DNA of 48,022 nt from Clostridia bacterium (GCA_017504785.1 JAFVQL010000017.1:1-48022); one strand, 5' to 3'. Positions 1-11,026 are shown, counted from the stretch's first letter. Numbers and translations: made by a program. Notes: generated from the sequence alone by a model not told the origin.

Positions 1-2465
1 ACGGTGTAACGGCCGAGCAAACGGTCGTAAAGCGTTTCAACCACAGTGCCGGAGGATACGATATCCGAAACTACGATACCGCTCTTCGCGCCGCAGTCCT
101 CCTCGCGAACGATCACGTCCTGCGAAACGTCAACCAGACGGCGGGTCAGATAACCCGAGTCAGCGGTACGAAGCGCCGTATCCGACAGCGCCTTACGGGA
201 ACCCTTTGCACCCATGAAGTACTCGAGCATCGTAAGACCCTCACGGAAGTTCGACTTAATGGGAATTTCGATCGTCTTACCGTTGGTTGCAAACATAAGT
301 CCGCGCATACCTGCGAGCTGACGCATCTGCTTCGTAGATCCGCGGGCACCCGAGGTTGCGATCATGTTCAGGGAGTTGTATTTATCCAGGTTGGCAACCA
401 ATGCGTCGGTTACATCCTGGGTGGTCTTGTTCCATACGTCAACGACCTGCTTATAGCGCTCTTCCTCGGAAAGCTCGCCCCAGTTGAAGAGCTCGGTGAT
501 CTCCTCCACCTTCTGCGTAGCGGCATCAAGCAGCTGCTTTTTCTGGGGAGGAATGGTCATATCGTAAACAGATATTGACAAAGAAGATCTCGTGGAGTAC
601 TTATAGCCCATTGCCTTGATGTCGTCAAGAACCTTTGCGGCCTCGGTAAATCCATGATATTTGATCGTGAGATCGACGATCTCCTTGAGCTTTTTGCTCG
701 TGGTTGCGAAGTTGATCTCAAGGCCGAACGGATCCTCTGCGCGGTTTACGTAGCCGAGATCCTGGGGAATGCGGCGGTTGAAGATCAAGCGGCCGTAGGT
801 TGCATCGATCAGCTTAGACTTCTCCACACCGTCGATCACCTTCTTCACGCGGACCTTGATCGCCGCGTGCATACCGAGCTGCTTATTCTCGTATGCCATC
901 TCCACCTCGTCGAAGTCGCGGAATACGCGGCCCTCGCCGGGCTCGCCGGGATGGTCGATGGTCAGATAGTAAGAACCAAGCACCATGTCCTGCGAAGGAA
1001 CGGTAACAGCCTTACCCGAAACGGGCTTCAAAAGGTTGTTTGCCGAAAGCATGAGGAAACGAAGCTCTGCCTGTGCCTCGCTGGAAAGCGGAACGTGCAC
1101 GGGCATCTGGTCACCGTCAAAGTCCGCGTTGAATGCGGGACAAACGAGGGGATGGAGCTTGATGGCACGGCCCTCAACGAGGATCGGCTCGAACGCCTGG
1201 ATCGAAAGACGGTGCAAGGTAGGTGCACGGTTCAGAAGCACGGGGTGCTCCTTAATAACGTACTCCAGTGCGTCCCAAACCTCGGGAGCAACGCGATCTA
1301 CCTTCTTCTTTGCGTCCTTGATGGAGTTTGCCTTCTGCGTTTCGATCAGTCGCTTCATAACGAAGGGACGGAACAGCTCCAGTGCCATCTCCTTGGGAAG
1401 ACCGCACTGATAGATCTTCAGCTCGGGACCAACGACGATAACCGAACGTCCGGAATAGTCTACGCGCTTACCGAGCAGGTTCTGACGGAAGCGTCCCTGC
1501 TTACCGCGAAGCATCTCGGAAAGAGACTTAAGAGGACGGTTGGATGCGCCGGTAACCGCCTTGCCGCGGCGACCGTTATCGATCAGGGCATCCACGAATT
1601 CCTGAAGCATTCTCTTCTCGTTACGGATAATGATATCCGGAGCGTGCATTTCAAGGAAGTGCTTCAGACGGTTGTTACGGTTGATCACGCGGCGGTAAAG
1701 CTCGTTCAGATCGGAGGTCGCGAAGCGGCCGCCGTCCAGCTGTACCATCGGGCGAATATCGGGGGGGAGAACGGGAATGGTATCAAGGATCATCCACTCG
1801 GGGCGGTTGCCCGACTTACGGAAGGCCTCAACGACCTCCAGTCTCTTGATGATCTTGATCTTCTTCTGTCCCTGGCTCTCGGCGAGCTTTTCCTTCAGCT
1901 CCTTGGAAAGCGCGGGAATATCGATCTCGGCAAGAAGCTCGCGAACGGCCTCTGCACCCATGCCGGCACGGAAGTCATCCTCATACTTTTCTCTTGCGCT
2001 CTGGTACTCCGCATCGGTGAGAAGCTGCTTCTTCTCAAGGGGCGTATTACCGGGATCGATGACGATATATCTTGCAAAATAGAGCACTCTCTCGAGAAGT
2101 CTCGGAGAAATGTCCAAAATCAGACCCATGCGGGAGGGGATGGCTCTGAAATACCAGATGTGCGAAACGGGCGTAGCAAGCTCAATGTTACCCATGCGCT
2201 CGCGGCGAACCTTCTTCGTGGTCACCTCAACGCCGCACTTCTCGCAGACCTTGCCCTTGAAGCGCACGCGCTTATACTTACCGCACAGGCACTCCCAGTC
2301 CTTCGTCGGGCCAAAGATGCGCTCGCAGAAAAGGCCGTCGCGCTCCGCCTTCAGGGTGCGGTAGTTGATAGTTTCTGCCTTGGTAACCTCACCGTGAGAC
2401 CAAGAGCGGATCATCTCGGGAGAAGCCAGACCTATCTTAATAGAACCAAATGCATTTCTTTCCAT
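1..2465 (-). CDS. rpoC: RNA polymerase beta' subunit, N-terminal two thirds (cut by window edge)
   Basis: DNA-directed RNA polymerase beta' subunit, the clamp and catalytic half of the enzyme. About 821 codons are present and the C-terminus runs off the left edge. Seen: the N-terminal Zn-binding region (CxCG...CEKCGVEV) near residues 60-80, the absolutely conserved Mg-binding NADFDGDQM at about 1100-1125, and the bridge-helix stretch ending [14 protein letters not shown] at about 120-170. The ATG at 2465 is the only sensible start; its G-rich ribosome-binding match lies unusually far (about 17 nt) upstream, next to a hairpin. It lies 69 bp downstream of rpoB and is surely co-transcribed with it. 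Frame is intact throughout. Confidence 0.98.
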   Translation of the reverse strand, partial: MERNAFGSIKIGLASPEMIRSWSHGEVTKAETINYRTLKAERDGLFCERIFGPTKDWECLCGKYKRVRFKGKVCEKCGVEVTTKKVRRERMGNIELATPVSHIWYFRAIPSRMGLILDISPRLLERVLYFARYIVIDPGNTPLEKKQLLTDAEYQSAREKYEDDFRAGMGAEAVRELLAEIDIPALSKELKEKLAESQGQKKIKIIKRLEVVEAFRKSGNRPEWMILDTIPVLPPDIRPMVQLDGGRFATSDLNELYRRVINRNNRLKHFLEMHAPDIIIRNEKRMLQEFVDALIDNGRRGKAVTGASNRPLKSLSEMLRGKQGRFRQNLLGKRVDYSGRSVIVVGPELKIYQCGLPKEMALELFRPFVMKRLIETQKANSIKDAKKKVDRVAPEVWDALEYVIKEHPVLLNRAPTLHRLSIQAFEPILVEGRAIKLHPLVCPAFNADFDGDQMPVHVPLSSEAQAELRFLMLSANNLLKPVSGKAVTVPSQDMVLGSYYLTIDHPGEPGEGRVFRDFDEVEMAYENKQLGMHAAIKVRVKKVIDGVEKSKLIDATYGRLIFNRRIPQDLGYVNRAEDPFGLEINFATTSKKLKEIVDLTIKYHGFTEAAKVLDDIKAMGYKYSTRSSLSISVYDMTIPPQKKQLLDAATQKVEEITELFNWGELSEEERYKQVVDVWNKTTQDVTDALVANLDKYNSLNMIATSGARGSTKQMRQLAGMRGLMFATNGKTIEIPIKSNFREGLTMLEYFMGAKGSRKALSDTALRTADSGYLTRRLVDVSQDVIVREEDCGAKSGIVVSDIVSSGTVVETLYDRLLGRYT

Positions 2466-2486
2466 AGATTTTATTGCTTGAATCCC

Positions 2487-2511
2487 CCTGCCGCGCACAA
2501 GTCGCGGCAGG
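2487..2511 (-). promoter_or_regulatory. rpoB-rpoC intercistronic hairpin
   Basis: A perfect 9 bp stem (CCTGCCGCG / CGCGGCAGG) with a 7 nt loop lies in the 69 bp between rpoB and rpoC. No T-run follows, so it is not an intrinsic terminator. It directly abuts the GGGGGA that is the only ribosome-binding-like sequence before rpoC. An RNA-processing or translation-tuning role is inference. Confidence 0.5.
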
Positions 2512-2534
2512 AAGATCTCTTTCCCTTCTGTAAA

Positions 2535-5500
2535 TTATTCCTCGTCAAAATCGTCGCCGGCGCCCTCGGACTCATCGTAGACGTATTCTTCCTCGTCTAT
2601 CTCATCCTCGTCGAACGCTTCGTCGTAAGCCTCGGCGTCCTCGCTGTCCTCGGCGTCCTCATCGGAAGCCTCTGCCTTGGCATCTACGGCGCGCTCAACG
2701 TCCTCAAGGCTCGAGAACGTGGGAGTGTTGTCATCCTCGCCGATCTGCGACAGCTCGATCTCCTCGCCTTCCTCAGAAAGCACCTTAATGTCAAGGCAAA
2801 GAGCCTGCAGCTCCTTGACCATAACCTTGAAGGACTCGGGAATACCGGGCGTGGGAATGTTCTGTCCCTTAACGATGGCTTCGTAGGTCTTGGTACGGCC
2901 GGTCACGTCATCCGACTTGACAGTCAGGATCTCCTGAAGCGTGTAAGCGGCACCGTAAGCCTCCAGCGCCCAAACCTCCATCTCGCCGAAACGCTGACCG
3001 CCGAACTGCGCCTTACCGCCCAGAGGCTGCTGCGTTACGAGAGAGTACGGACCGATAGAACGCGCGTGGATCTTATCGTCTACCAGATGGTGAAGCTTCA
3101 GGTAGTACATGATACCTACAGTTACGGGGTTATCAAAGGGATCTCCGGTACGGCCGTCGTACAGCGTTACCTTGCCGTCGATCACCTTCAGGGTCTCACT
3201 CTTCATCAGATTGTGGAGCTTTTCAGCATCGTCCACGATGGACTGATCCACTCTCTGCAGATCGGGCTTACCGTCCTCACGAACGACCTCCATGAACACG
3301 GCCTTACCCTTCACGCTCTCACCCGGACGGATGTCGCGCGTGTACTTCGCCTGACGGAGAAGCTCAAGGATATCGGTCTCCTTCGCGCCGTCGAATACGG
3401 GCGTCATGATCTTAATGCCGAGGCGGCGGCAAGCAATACCGAGATGCACCTCAAGCACCTGACCGATGTTCATACGGGAAGGAACGCCCAGCGGGTTCAA
3501 AACGATATCCAGGGGCGTACCGTCTGCAAGGAAGGGCATATCCTCGGGAGGAAGAATGCGGGAAACGACACCCTTGTTACCGTGGCGGCCTGCCATCTTA
3601 TCGCCCACGGAGATCTTTCTCTTCTGAGCAATATAAACGCGGACCTCCTTGTTCACACCGGGAGCCAGATCGTCGGAATTGGAGCGGTCGTAAACCTTCA
3701 CGTCTACGACGATACCGTATTCGCCGTGGCGCATACGGAGCGAGGAATCCTTCACCTCTCTTGCCTTCTCGCCGAAGATGGCGCGCAGAAGTCTTTCCTC
3801 GGGGGTCAGCTCGGTCTCGCCCTTGGGCGTTACCTTACCGACGAGAATATCACCGGCGCGAACCTCGGTACCGATACGGATGATACCGTCGTTATCAAGA
3901 TCCTTCAGGGCATCCTCACCTACGTTGGGAACCTCGCGGGTGATCTCCTGCGTACCAAGCTTGGTATCGCGTGCCTCGATGGTGTATTCTTCAATATGAA
4001 TAGAAGTGTACATGTCCTCACGAACGAGTCTTTCGTTCAGAAGAACTGCGTCCTCGTAGTTGTAGCCCTCCCAGGTCATGAAGCCGATCAGAGCGTTCTT
4101 ACCAAGGGAGATCTCGCCCTTCGAGGTAGCGGGACCGTCCGCGATCACGCGGCCGGCATCCACGTGCTCACCCTCGGTGACGATGGGACGCTGGTTTACG
4201 CAAGTGCCCTGGTTGGAGCGCTTGAATTTCAGCAGATGGTAAACGTCCTTGCGGCCGCTGTCGGTCAGGATCACGATCTCGTCACCGCTTGCGCGCTCAA
4301 CGATACCGCCCTCCTTCGCAACCACGACGGCACCGGAATCCACGGCAGCCTTATACTCCATACCGGTAGCAACGATGGGCGAATCCGTCATCATCAGCGG
4401 CACAGCCTGCTTCTGCATGTTCGATCCCATCAGCGCACGGGAGTTGTCGTCGTTCTCAAGGAAAGGAATGCAGCCCGCCGCCACGGAAACCGCCATCTGG
4501 GGGCAAGCATCCATCAGGTCAACGCCGGCAACGCCGCGCTCTGCATCAAAGGGCTCAACCTCGATGAACTCGGCCTTGCATCTTGCGATAACCTTCTTAT
4601 TGATAAAGTAGCCGTCCGCATCGGTAGGCTCGTTTGCCTGGGCTACTACGTTGTTGTCCTCTTCGTCCGCGGTGAGGTAAACCACCTCGTTGGTCACGCG
4701 GCCGGTCTTCTTGTCCACCACGCGGAAGGGCGCCTTCAGGAAGCCGTAGTCGCTGATCTTCGCATAGGAAGCAAGGTAAGAGATAAGACCGATGTTGGGA
4801 CCTTCGGGCGTCTCGACAGGGCAGATACGGCCGTAATGCGTATAGTGCACGTCACGCACCTCGAAGGAAGCGCGGTCACGGGAAAGACCGCCGGGGCCCA
4901 GCGCGGAGAGACGGCGCTTATGCGTCAATTCCGCAAGGGGGTTGTTCTGATCCATGAACTGCGACAGAGGCGAAGAACCGAAGAACTCGCGGATCGCCGT
5001 TGCCACGGGGCGGGTGTTGATCAGCGTTTCGGGGCGCATATCGTCGTTATCGTGAACGGACATTCTTTCCTTAATGTTCTTGTCCATTCTTGCCATACCG
5101 ATTCGCATCTGGTTCTGCAGAAGCTCACCGACACAACGCAGGCGGCGGTTGCCGAGATGGTCGATATCGTCGGTCACGCCAATGCCGTGCGTCAGGCAAA
5201 GCATATAGTTGATAGAAGCAAAGATATCCTCTTTGGTTATGTGCTTGGGAGCAAGAAGTGCTATGCTCTCGCGCACTGCCTTCTTGATGGCAAACTCGCG
5301 CGCCTCGCCCTGATGGCCCTCGGCATCCACAGCCGCGATCAGCTCGTTGAGCACGGAGCGTCTTACCTTCTCGCCGGCCTTCACGCCGCAATCGGAAAGA
5401 TCATAGCCGAGAATGAGCTCGGGACGGACGGTATCGTTGGAGAATACCTTCACGGGCTCGCCGCCGTTCTCGGTGGTCACCCAAACCTCGTTGATGGTGC

Positions 5501-6509
5501 TATTCTCGATCTCGAGTGCCTTCTCGCGGGTGATCAGCTCGCCTGCCTCTGCGATCACCTCGCCCGTCAAGGGAGAGATCACGGCAGCCGCAAGCGTCAG
5601 CCCCTCGATACGGTTGGCAAGCGCAAGCTTCTTGTTGTACTTATATCTACCCACAGCGGCAAGATCGTAACGCTTGGGGTCGAAGAACATATTGTTTACG
5701 AGAGTGATCGCGCTCTCCACGAGAGGCGGCTCACCGGGACGCAGCTTCTTGTAGACCTCTTTGAGAGCCTCGTCACGGAAGGAGGTTCCGTTTTCCATAG
5801 CGAGCGTTCTGCACTCGTCCTTGGCAAACGTTGCAACGAGCATATCCTCCTCGCCGAACATGCGAAGGATCGCCTCGTCGGAGTCCTCGCCCTCTGCGGC
5901 AAGTGCACGGATCAGGACCGTGATGGGAAGCTTTCTCGTCTTATCGATCTTCACGTAGAACACGCCCGCAATGTCGGTCTCGTATTCCAGCCATGCGCCT
6001 CTGTAAGGAATGACAGTGGCAGTGTAATTGGATTTCCCCTGCTTATCCACCTCTGCGCCGTAATAGATACCGGGAGAACGAACCAGCTGCGATACGATAA
6101 CGCGCTCCGCACCGTTGATAACGAACGTGCCGTTTTCGGTCATGAGCGGGAAATCACACATATAGATCTGTGCGGTCTTGAGCTCGCCCGTCTGCTTGTT
6201 GACAAGACGAACGCCCACTCTCATGTGTGCATCGTAAGTAACGGCTCTGTCCTTGCATTCCTCCACAGAGTATCTCGGAGTCGAATCCAGCGAGTAGTCG
6301 GTAAACTCGATCGAAAGGTTACCGGTGTAGTCCACGATCGGAGAAACGTCCGAAAGGACCTCGGGCAAGCCCTCCTTCAGAAACCACTCGTAAGATTTCT
6401 TCTGCACCTCAATAAGATTTGGCATCTCGGTCGTCGCTTCGATCTTCGAAAAGCTCTGTCTCACATTCGTGCCAAGCTTTTGGGGTTTAAGCATCATAGA
6501 TAGAATCAC
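2535..6509 (-). CDS. rpoB: RNA polymerase beta subunit
   Basis: DNA-directed RNA polymerase beta subunit, 1324 codons from a GTG at 6509. An ATG at 6497 (MMLKPQKLG...) is an equally good start: AGGA precedes the GTG by 5 nt and GGAG precedes the ATG by 11 nt. Seen: the rifampicin region [19 protein letters not shown] near residue 490, with wild-type-looking residues including the Ser of RRLSALG, so no resistance mutation is apparent; [12 protein letters not shown]; and the C-terminal [12 protein letters not shown] block. Odd: the last ~60 residues are an Asp/Glu-rich tail with almost no hydrophobic residues, beyond the usual family end. rpoC follows. rplJ/rplL, the usual upstream neighbours, are absent and a divergent flippase takes their place. 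Confidence 0.98.
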   Translation of the reverse strand: MILSMMLKPQKLGTNVRQSFSKIEATTEMPNLIEVQKKSYEWFLKEGLPEVLSDVSPIVDYTGNLSIEFTDYSLDSTPRYSVEECKDRAVTYDAHMRVGVRLVNKQTGELKTAQIYMCDFPLMTENGTFVINGAERVIVSQLVRSPGIYYGAEVDKQGKSNYTATVIPYRGAWLEYETDIAGVFYVKIDKTRKLPITVLIRALAAEGEDSDEAILRMFGEEDMLVATFAKDECRTLAMENGTSFRDEALKEVYKKLRPGEPPLVESAITLVNNMFFDPKRYDLAAVGRYKYNKKLALANRIEGLTLAAAVISPLTGEVIAEAGELITREKALEIENSTINEVWVTTENGGEPVKVFSNDTVRPELILGYDLSDCGVKAGEKVRRSVLNELIAAVDAEGHQGEAREFAIKKAVRESIALLAPKHITKEDIFASINYMLCLTHGIGVTDDIDHLGNRRLRCVGELLQNQMRIGMARMDKNIKERMSVHDNDDMRPETLINTRPVATAIREFFGSSPLSQFMDQNNPLAELTHKRRLSALGPGGLSRDRASFEVRDVHYTHYGRICPVETPEGPNIGLISYLASYAKISDYGFLKAPFRVVDKKTGRVTNEVVYLTADEEDNNVVAQANEPTDADGYFINKKVIARCKAEFIEVEPFDAERGVAGVDLMDACPQMAVSVAAGCIPFLENDDNSRALMGSNMQKQAVPLMMTDSPIVATGMEYKAAVDSGAVVVAKEGGIVERASGDEIVILTDSGRKDVYHLLKFKRSNQGTCVNQRPIVTEGEHVDAGRVIADGPATSKGEISLGKNALIGFMTWEGYNYEDAVLLNERLVREDMYTSIHIEEYTIEARDTKLGTQEITREVPNVGEDALKDLDNDGIIRIGTEVRAGDILVGKVTPKGETELTPEERLLRAIFGEKAREVKDSSLRMRHGEYGIVVDVKVYDRSNSDDLAPGVNKEVRVYIAQKRKISVGDKMAGRHGNKGVVSRILPPEDMPFLADGTPLDIVLNPLGVPSRMNIGQVLEVHLGIACRRLGIKIMTPVFDGAKETDILELLRQAKYTRDIRPGESVKGKAVFMEVVREDGKPDLQRVDQSIVDDAEKLHNLMKSETLKVIDGKVTLYDGRTGDPFDNPVTVGIMYYLKLHHLVDDKIHARSIGPYSLVTQQPLGGKAQFGGQRFGEMEVWALEAYGAAYTLQEILTVKSDDVTGRTKTYEAIVKGQNIPTPGIPESFKVMVKELQALCLDIKVLSEEGEEIELSQIGEDDNTPTFSSLEDVERAVDAKAEASDEDAEDSEDAEAYDEAFDEDEIDEEEYVYDESEGAGDDFDEE

Positions 6510-6679
6510 TCCATTCCTGAAAATTTACAAGTTTTACTCCCCTTATGCCTTTCCATAAATTTCCAAATACGAAAAAAAGCACAAGGATTTTGCGGGTTTT
6601 TTAGCCATTTTGCCAAGATTTCCCTGAAAAAAGGGCAAAATACCCCCTATAATAAAATGACATGCTAATGCAAATATAT

Positions 6680-6707
6680 ATTATATCACAAATTCTCGGT
6701 TTGTCAA
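6680..6707 (-). promoter_or_regulatory. Sigma-A promoter of rpoBC
   Basis: TTGACA (6702-6707) and TATAAT (6680-6685) separated by 16 bp on the minus strand, both perfect consensus. It predicts a leader of about 165 nt before rpoB. No other gene lies between, so it should be the operon promoter. Confidence 0.85.
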
Positions 6708-6761
6708 TACCCTTTTGGAATTTTTTTCATTTTTTCTTTTGCCGTGCGTTTTTGCATAATT

Positions 6762-6790
6762 TTGCTTTTGCTTCCCGTTTTTCCTACAAT
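6762..6790 (+). promoter_or_regulatory. Sigma-A promoter of the flippase gene
   Basis: TTGCTT (6762-6767), a 17 bp spacer and TACAAT (6785-6790). Transcription would start at about 6797, almost on the first possible ATG (6798). This favours either a leaderless message or the downstream start at 6873. Confidence 0.6.
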
Positions 6791-6797
6791 AATATAA

Positions 6798-8279
6798 ATG
6801 GCGCGGGAAATGATAAGAAAAACGGCGCGCCGAAAAAGGCCGCCGCGAAAAACGAAAGCGAAAGAAATTCCTATGCAACCAAGCAAAGCATCCCTGCGCC
6901 GCCCGGTCGCGGCGTCGGTCTCCTATACGGTCACGGCGGCGGTCGGAAAGGCCGCCGCCCTTCTCACCCTTCCCTTCTTCACCGCGCGCCTCGGTGCGGC
7001 GGCCTATGGCCGCTACGCGCTCTATCTTTGCTACGAGGGGATCCTTTTTTCCGTTCTCTCGGTCGGTCTCGGCGGCGCGGCAATCTACCGCGCCCTGCAA
7101 CAATACCGCGGCGAGGAAAACCGCCTGCTCGCCTCTGCCTTCGGCCTTTCGCTCCTTGTCCTTCTCCTCTGCTTACCGATCGCTCTGCCGCTTCTTATAA
7201 AGAGGCTTGCCCCCGATCTTTGCGCGGTGCTTTTTTTGCAGGTGCTTGCAAACGTTTCGTTCACGCTCTACGGCGCAAAATGCCGCTACACCTATCGCTA
7301 TCAGCCGATCTGTCTTCTGAATCTATGCGCGGAGCTTCTTTCCCCGCTTCTTTCCATGCTCGTCCTTCTTTCTCTGCCGATCGGAGAAAGAGCGCGCATA
7401 TACGTCGGGGCGGCAGTTTCGGTTGCGCTCGGCGTATTTTCGCTTTTTGCGCTTTTGAAGCATCGCACGCGGCTCTTCGATAAGGAGATGCTTCGGTTTC
7501 TTCTCTCTCTGCAGCTCCCGCTTCTGCCGCACTATCTTTCGCTTTCGCTGATGGCAGAGGCGGCAAGACTCTCCGTGGAGCGCGTGCTCGGAAGCGAGGC
7601 GCTCGGCGCATACGCAGTGGCGCACTCGGTGGGGCTTTGTCTCTCGCTCGTTACCGCGAGCCTCGGCGGTGCGTTTCAGCCGTGGGTGCTTCGCAAATCA
7701 GCGGCAGGAGAGCACGCGCGCGTTTCGGATGCCACCGAGCGCATTACTCTCCTTCTTTTGACCGTATCGCTCCTCCCCATTCTTGCCGCCCCCGAGATCT
7801 TCTCCGTGCTCGCACCGAGAGACTATCTTGGCGGCGCGGCTGCCGTGCCCGCCCTCTGCTTCACCGTGCCGCTCTCCTTTCTTGCCACCGCCCCGATCCT
7901 CGCAAAGCTCGGCGCGGGGCGGCGCGCGGCGATCTCTCTTCCCTCGCTCTTTGCCGCGCTCTCCCAGCTTGCGATCTGCCCCTATCTCGCCGCGCGCCTC
8001 GGTCTTTTCGGTGCCGCACTCGGCGCGCTTATCTCCTATTTTCTTTTCTTCCTTCTCCACGCGGCAACCCTCAAAAAAGAGCAAAAACGCATCATAAATG
8101 CAAATAAATGTTTTCTTTTTTGCCTTTTATTTGCCGCCGTCGGCTTGGCAGTGCCCGTTTTATATCCCCATCCTGCACTGCGCCTTCTGCTCTTTATCCT
8201 TTATCTGCCCGCCGCGCTTTTAGAGCTTCTTTCCCTGAAGAGCATTCTTCTTGAATCCGCCTCCAAAGCGCGCGCTTGA
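6798..8279 (+). CDS. Polysaccharide flippase (Wzx/MATE-like superfamily membrane protein)
   Basis: Polytopic membrane protein of the polysaccharide-transport (oligosaccharide flippase) type, which moves lipid-linked glycan units across the membrane. About 12-14 hydrophobic segments span the whole length. The N-terminal stretch with SYTVTAAVGKAAALLTLPFF followed by a LGAAAYGRYAL block is typical of the family's first two helices. The first ATG (6798) gives a very basic 25-residue extension. An ATG at 6873 (MQPSKAS, 468 aa) gives a more usual N-terminus, but neither has a good ribosome binding site. It stands alone and divergent from rpoBC, with no glycosyltransferases nearby, so the substrate is unknown. 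Cell-surface glycan or spore-related roles are both possible. Confidence 0.8.
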   Translation: MAREMIRKTARRKRPPRKTKAKEIPMQPSKASLRRPVAASVSYTVTAAVGKAAALLTLPFFTARLGAAAYGRYALYLCYEGILFSVLSVGLGGAAIYRALQQYRGEENRLLASAFGLSLLVLLLCLPIALPLLIKRLAPDLCAVLFLQVLANVSFTLYGAKCRYTYRYQPICLLNLCAELLSPLLSMLVLLSLPIGERARIYVGAAVSVALGVFSLFALLKHRTRLFDKEMLRFLLSLQLPLLPHYLSLSLMAEAARLSVERVLGSEALGAYAVAHSVGLCLSLVTASLGGAFQPWVLRKSAAGEHARVSDATERITLLLLTVSLLPILAAPEIFSVLAPRDYLGGAAAVPALCFTVPLSFLATAPILAKLGAGRRAAISLPSLFAALSQLAICPYLAARLGLFGAALGALISYFLFFLLHAATLKKEQKRIINANKCFLFCLLFAAVGLAVPVLYPHPALRLLLFILYLPAALLELLSLKSILLESASKARA

Positions 8280-8342
8280 GTGCTGCTCCCCCCTGGGCGC
8301 ATAAAAAACGCGGCGCAAAAACCCGAAAGGTTTTCCCTCTTC

Positions 8343-8379
8343 GATCCCTTTTTGGATCTAAAATTTCGGATCTTTTTTT
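8343..8379 (+). terminator. Possible terminator after the flippase
   Basis: GATCC (8343-8347) pairs with GGATC (8368-8372), followed by seven T. The stem is short and an alternative shorter hairpin competes, so support is modest. Confidence 0.4.
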
Positions 8380-8449
8380 CGTTTTTTTGGTTTTCTTTCC
8401 GTCCTTTCGGGTCCCGCCTCTCCCATTCTCCGCGCTTTCCAAAACACGC

Positions 8450-8488
8450 AAAAAAGCGCACCCGACGCTCGTTTTCAGCATCGGGTGC
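8450..8488 (-). terminator. Intrinsic terminator of def
   Basis: GCACCCGA / TCGGGTGC perfect stem (8458-8488), followed on the minus strand within 2 nt by six T. It lies 38 bp past the def stop codon. Confidence 0.85.
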
Positions 8489-8525
8489 GTATCGTTGATC
8501 GCGCACATTTGTACCTTTTTAAGCT

Positions 8526-9020
8526 TTAAAGCTCCCGTTTCATCTGCCCAAGAAAGAAGGAGCGCGCATCCACGGCACGCATGGTGGCAAGAATGCCGTC
8601 GAGGTGATCGTATTCATGCTGCAAAAGCTCCGAAAGATCACCCGCAAGCTCCATTTTTTGCGGCTCGAAATTTTCGTCAAGGTAGGTGATCGCGGCACGC
8701 TTATACCTACGCACCTTCACCATCAGTCCGGGAAAGGACATACAGTCGTCCATCAGCTCATAAGTCTCCGCATCGGGAAAGGAAAGCACGGGGTTGACGA
8801 AAACATAGGGCTTATCCGTATACATATAAAGCAAGCGCTTTTGGATCCCGATCTGCGGTGCGGCGATCGCGCGCCCTGCGCCGTAGATGCGGCGGTATTC
8901 CATCAGCGTATCGTGAAGATCCGAGGTCCATGCCGAAAGATGCTTCATTTCCGCCCTTTCGATCGGCTCGCTTTTTTCATACAATGCGGGATCTCCCAGC
9001 TTCAAGATCTCTCTTATCAT
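8526..9020 (-). CDS. def: Peptide deformylase
   Basis: Removes the N-formyl group from nascent proteins in the cytosol; metal-dependent. 164 aa, a normal length. Seen: motif 1 GAGRAIAAPQIG (about residues 47-58), motif 2 DDCMSFPGL (about 91-99), whose Cys is a metal ligand, and motif 3 QHEYDHLDG (about 133-141), with the two His ligands and catalytic Glu. Motif 2 differs from the common EGCLS and motif 1 has an extra residue, as in divergent clostridial deformylases. The start ATG is preceded by GAGG at 8 nt. It lies 113 bp downstream of typA; a strong hairpin between the two faces the opposite way, so co-transcription is possible. Confidence 0.93.
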   Translation of the reverse strand: MIREILKLGDPALYEKSEPIERAEMKHLSAWTSDLHDTLMEYRRIYGAGRAIAAPQIGIQKRLLYMYTDKPYVFVNPVLSFPDAETYELMDDCMSFPGLMVKVRRYKRAAITYLDENFEPQKMELAGDLSELLQHEYDHLDGILATMRAVDARSFFLGQMKREL

Positions 9021-9063
9021 CTCAAAAACCTCGTTTTTGCAAAGAATTATTTGCTTTTACAGC

Positions 9064-9104
9064 ATTGGCGGTCTCGAATCAAAACGAGGCCGCCAATATT
9101 TTTT
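9064..9104 (+). terminator. Terminator-like hairpin facing against typA-def
   Basis: An 8 bp stem ATTGGCGG / CCGCCAAT continues inward with CTCG / CGAG. Its T-run (ATTTTTT, 9098-9104) is only on the plus strand. No plus-strand gene precedes it, so it would stop antisense transcription coming from def toward typA. On the minus strand it has no T-run. Confidence 0.6.
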
Positions 9105-9133
9105 ATACGGATGCAAAAAGCATCAAAGTCCTT

Positions 9134-10972
9134 TTATTTCTTGAGAGCCGCGCGCTTTGCCGCCTGCATTCTCTTTCTCTGCGCCATATCAAGGATCGTC
9201 TTGCGAAGGCGAATGCTCTTGGGCGTTACCTCGATCAGCTCGTCCTCGGTGATGAACTCGATCGCTTCCTCAAGAGAAAGCTGCACGGGCGTGATCAGCG
9301 TCAGCTTTTCATCCGCACCGGAGGAGCGGATCGCCGTGAGATGCTTTTCCTTGCAAACGTTGACCTCTATATCGTCGGGCTTCGGGTTCTCGCCGACGAT
9401 CATACCCGCATACACGGGCGTTGCGGGACCGATAAAGAGAGGTCCGCGATCCTGCGACTGGTACAGTCCGTAGGTGGTGGCAACACCGGTCTCGGATGCA
9501 ACCAGAGAAGAGGTGAAGCGCGTCTTGATCTCACCGCGGAACGGCTCGTAGCCCGCGAGGAGCGAGGAGATCAGACCTTCACCGCGCGTATCCGTGAGAA
9601 GCTCGCTTCTGTAACCGAAGAGGCATCTCGTCGGAATATTGTAATAGAGCTTCTGGCGCGTGCCGTGCAGCTGCATATCCGTGAGATTTCCTTTTCTTGC
9701 TCCGAGCTTTTCCATGACCGCGCCGACGTACTGCTCGGGCACGTCCACAATCACGTTCTCGATCGGCTCGCACTTTTGACCGTCGATTTCTTTATAAAGC
9801 ACACGGGGATTGGAGCAGCAGAGCTCGTAGCCCTCGCGGCGCATATTTTCAATGAGAATGGAAAGATGCATCTCTCCTCTGCCCGCCACGCGGAAGCTGT
9901 CGGTGGTATCACCGTCGGTCACGCGCAGAGAAACGTCGCGCAGAAGCTCGTTGTAGAGTCTGGCGCGCAGGTGGCGAGAGGTAACGAACTTACCCTCCTT
10001 GCCCGCAAAAGGAGAATCGTTGACCGAGAAGGTCATCTCCATCGTGGGATCGCCAACCTTGACGAACTCGATGGGCTCGACGCGGGAGGGGGCGCAGACC
10101 GTATCACCGATCGAAATGTCCTCACAGCCCGAGAAGCACACCACGTCACCTACCGTTGCTTCGGTCACGGGAACGCGCTTCAGTCCGTCAAACTGATAGA
10201 TCGAAACGATCTTGGCGGGGCGGGACTTTCCGTCCGCCGAATGGTAGTTGCAGATGGCAACGCCCTGCCCCTGGCGGATAGAGCCTCTCTCCACGCGGCC
10301 GATACCGATGCGGCCGACGAACTCGTTATAGTCGATCGAGGAAACGAGAAGCTGCAGAGGCTCCTCCTCCTCGCCCTCGGGTGCGGGCATATATTCGAGG
10401 ATCGTATCCAGCAGAGGCGTAAGATCCTTGCCGGGTGCGTGCGGATCGAAGGAAGCCGTTCCGGCTCTGCCCGAGCAGAAGAGCATCGGGGAGTCCAGCT
10501 GCTCGTTGGTGGCGTCCAGCTCCAAAAGAAGCTCCAGCACCTCGTCACCGATCTCGTCAAGACGGGCATCGGGGCGGTCGATCTTATTGACAACGACGAT
10601 CACGCGATGGTTGAGCGCCAAGGCTTTCTCCAGCACGAAGCGGGTCTGCGGCATCGGTCCCTCTGCGGCATCCACGAGAAGAATTACGCCGTTTACCATC
10701 TTCAGAATACGCTCCACCTCGCCGCCGAAATCCGCATGTCCGGGGGTATCGATCACGTTGATCTTCACGCCCTTATAATGGATCGCGGTGTTCTTCGCAA
10801 GAATGGTGATACCGCGCTCACGCTCGAGATCGCCCGAGTCCATCACACGGTCCGCCATCTCCTGATTGTCACGGTAAATACCGCCTTGGCGAAGCATTTC
10901 GTCCACGAGCGTGGTCTTGCCGTGGTCAACGTGTGCAATGATCGCAATATTTCTAAGATCGGTACGCTTCAT
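9134..10972 (-). CDS. typA: Translational GTPase TypA/BipA
   Basis: Ribosome-associated translational GTPase of the EF-G/LepA superfamily, implicated in ribosome assembly and stress. 612 aa, full length. Seen: P-loop AHVDHGKTT (about residues 13-21), switch I with RGITI, DTPGHADF (about 76-83), and the guanine-specificity NKID (about 129-132). The EF-Tu-like domain 2, the EF-G III/V-like domains and the TypA-specific C-terminus follow. GGAGG lies 6 nt before the ATG. It has its own promoter at 11027-11055. A 113 bp gap containing a hairpin separates it from def. Confidence 0.96.
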   Translation of the reverse strand: MKRTDLRNIAIIAHVDHGKTTLVDEMLRQGGIYRDNQEMADRVMDSGDLERERGITILAKNTAIHYKGVKINVIDTPGHADFGGEVERILKMVNGVILLVDAAEGPMPQTRFVLEKALALNHRVIVVVNKIDRPDARLDEIGDEVLELLLELDATNEQLDSPMLFCSGRAGTASFDPHAPGKDLTPLLDTILEYMPAPEGEEEEPLQLLVSSIDYNEFVGRIGIGRVERGSIRQGQGVAICNYHSADGKSRPAKIVSIYQFDGLKRVPVTEATVGDVVCFSGCEDISIGDTVCAPSRVEPIEFVKVGDPTMEMTFSVNDSPFAGKEGKFVTSRHLRARLYNELLRDVSLRVTDGDTTDSFRVAGRGEMHLSILIENMRREGYELCCSNPRVLYKEIDGQKCEPIENVIVDVPEQYVGAVMEKLGARKGNLTDMQLHGTRQKLYYNIPTRCLFGYRSELLTDTRGEGLISSLLAGYEPFRGEIKTRFTSSLVASETGVATTYGLYQSQDRGPLFIGPATPVYAGMIVGENPKPDDIEVNVCKEKHLTAIRSSGADEKLTLITPVQLSLEEAIEFITEDELIEVTPKSIRLRKTILDMAQRKRMQAAKRAALKK

Positions 10973-11026
10973 AAAAATCCTCCAAAATTTCTCTATCTCA
11001 AATTCTTTCTTATCTCCAACTTAAAG

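Noticed and set aside
654..6503. A 1949-codon open frame on the plus strand, antisense to rpoC and rpoB
   Set aside because: Its product is a mirror of rpoBC codon use (few TTA, CTA and TCA codons in the sense genes leave few stops in the antisense frame). It crosses the rpoB-rpoC boundary, has no ribosome binding site, and both sense genes are unmistakable.
6662..7483. 273-codon plus-strand frame overlapping the flippase
   Set aside because: It starts in the rpoB promoter region and is a different frame of the flippase gene, Arg/Pro-rich without helices.
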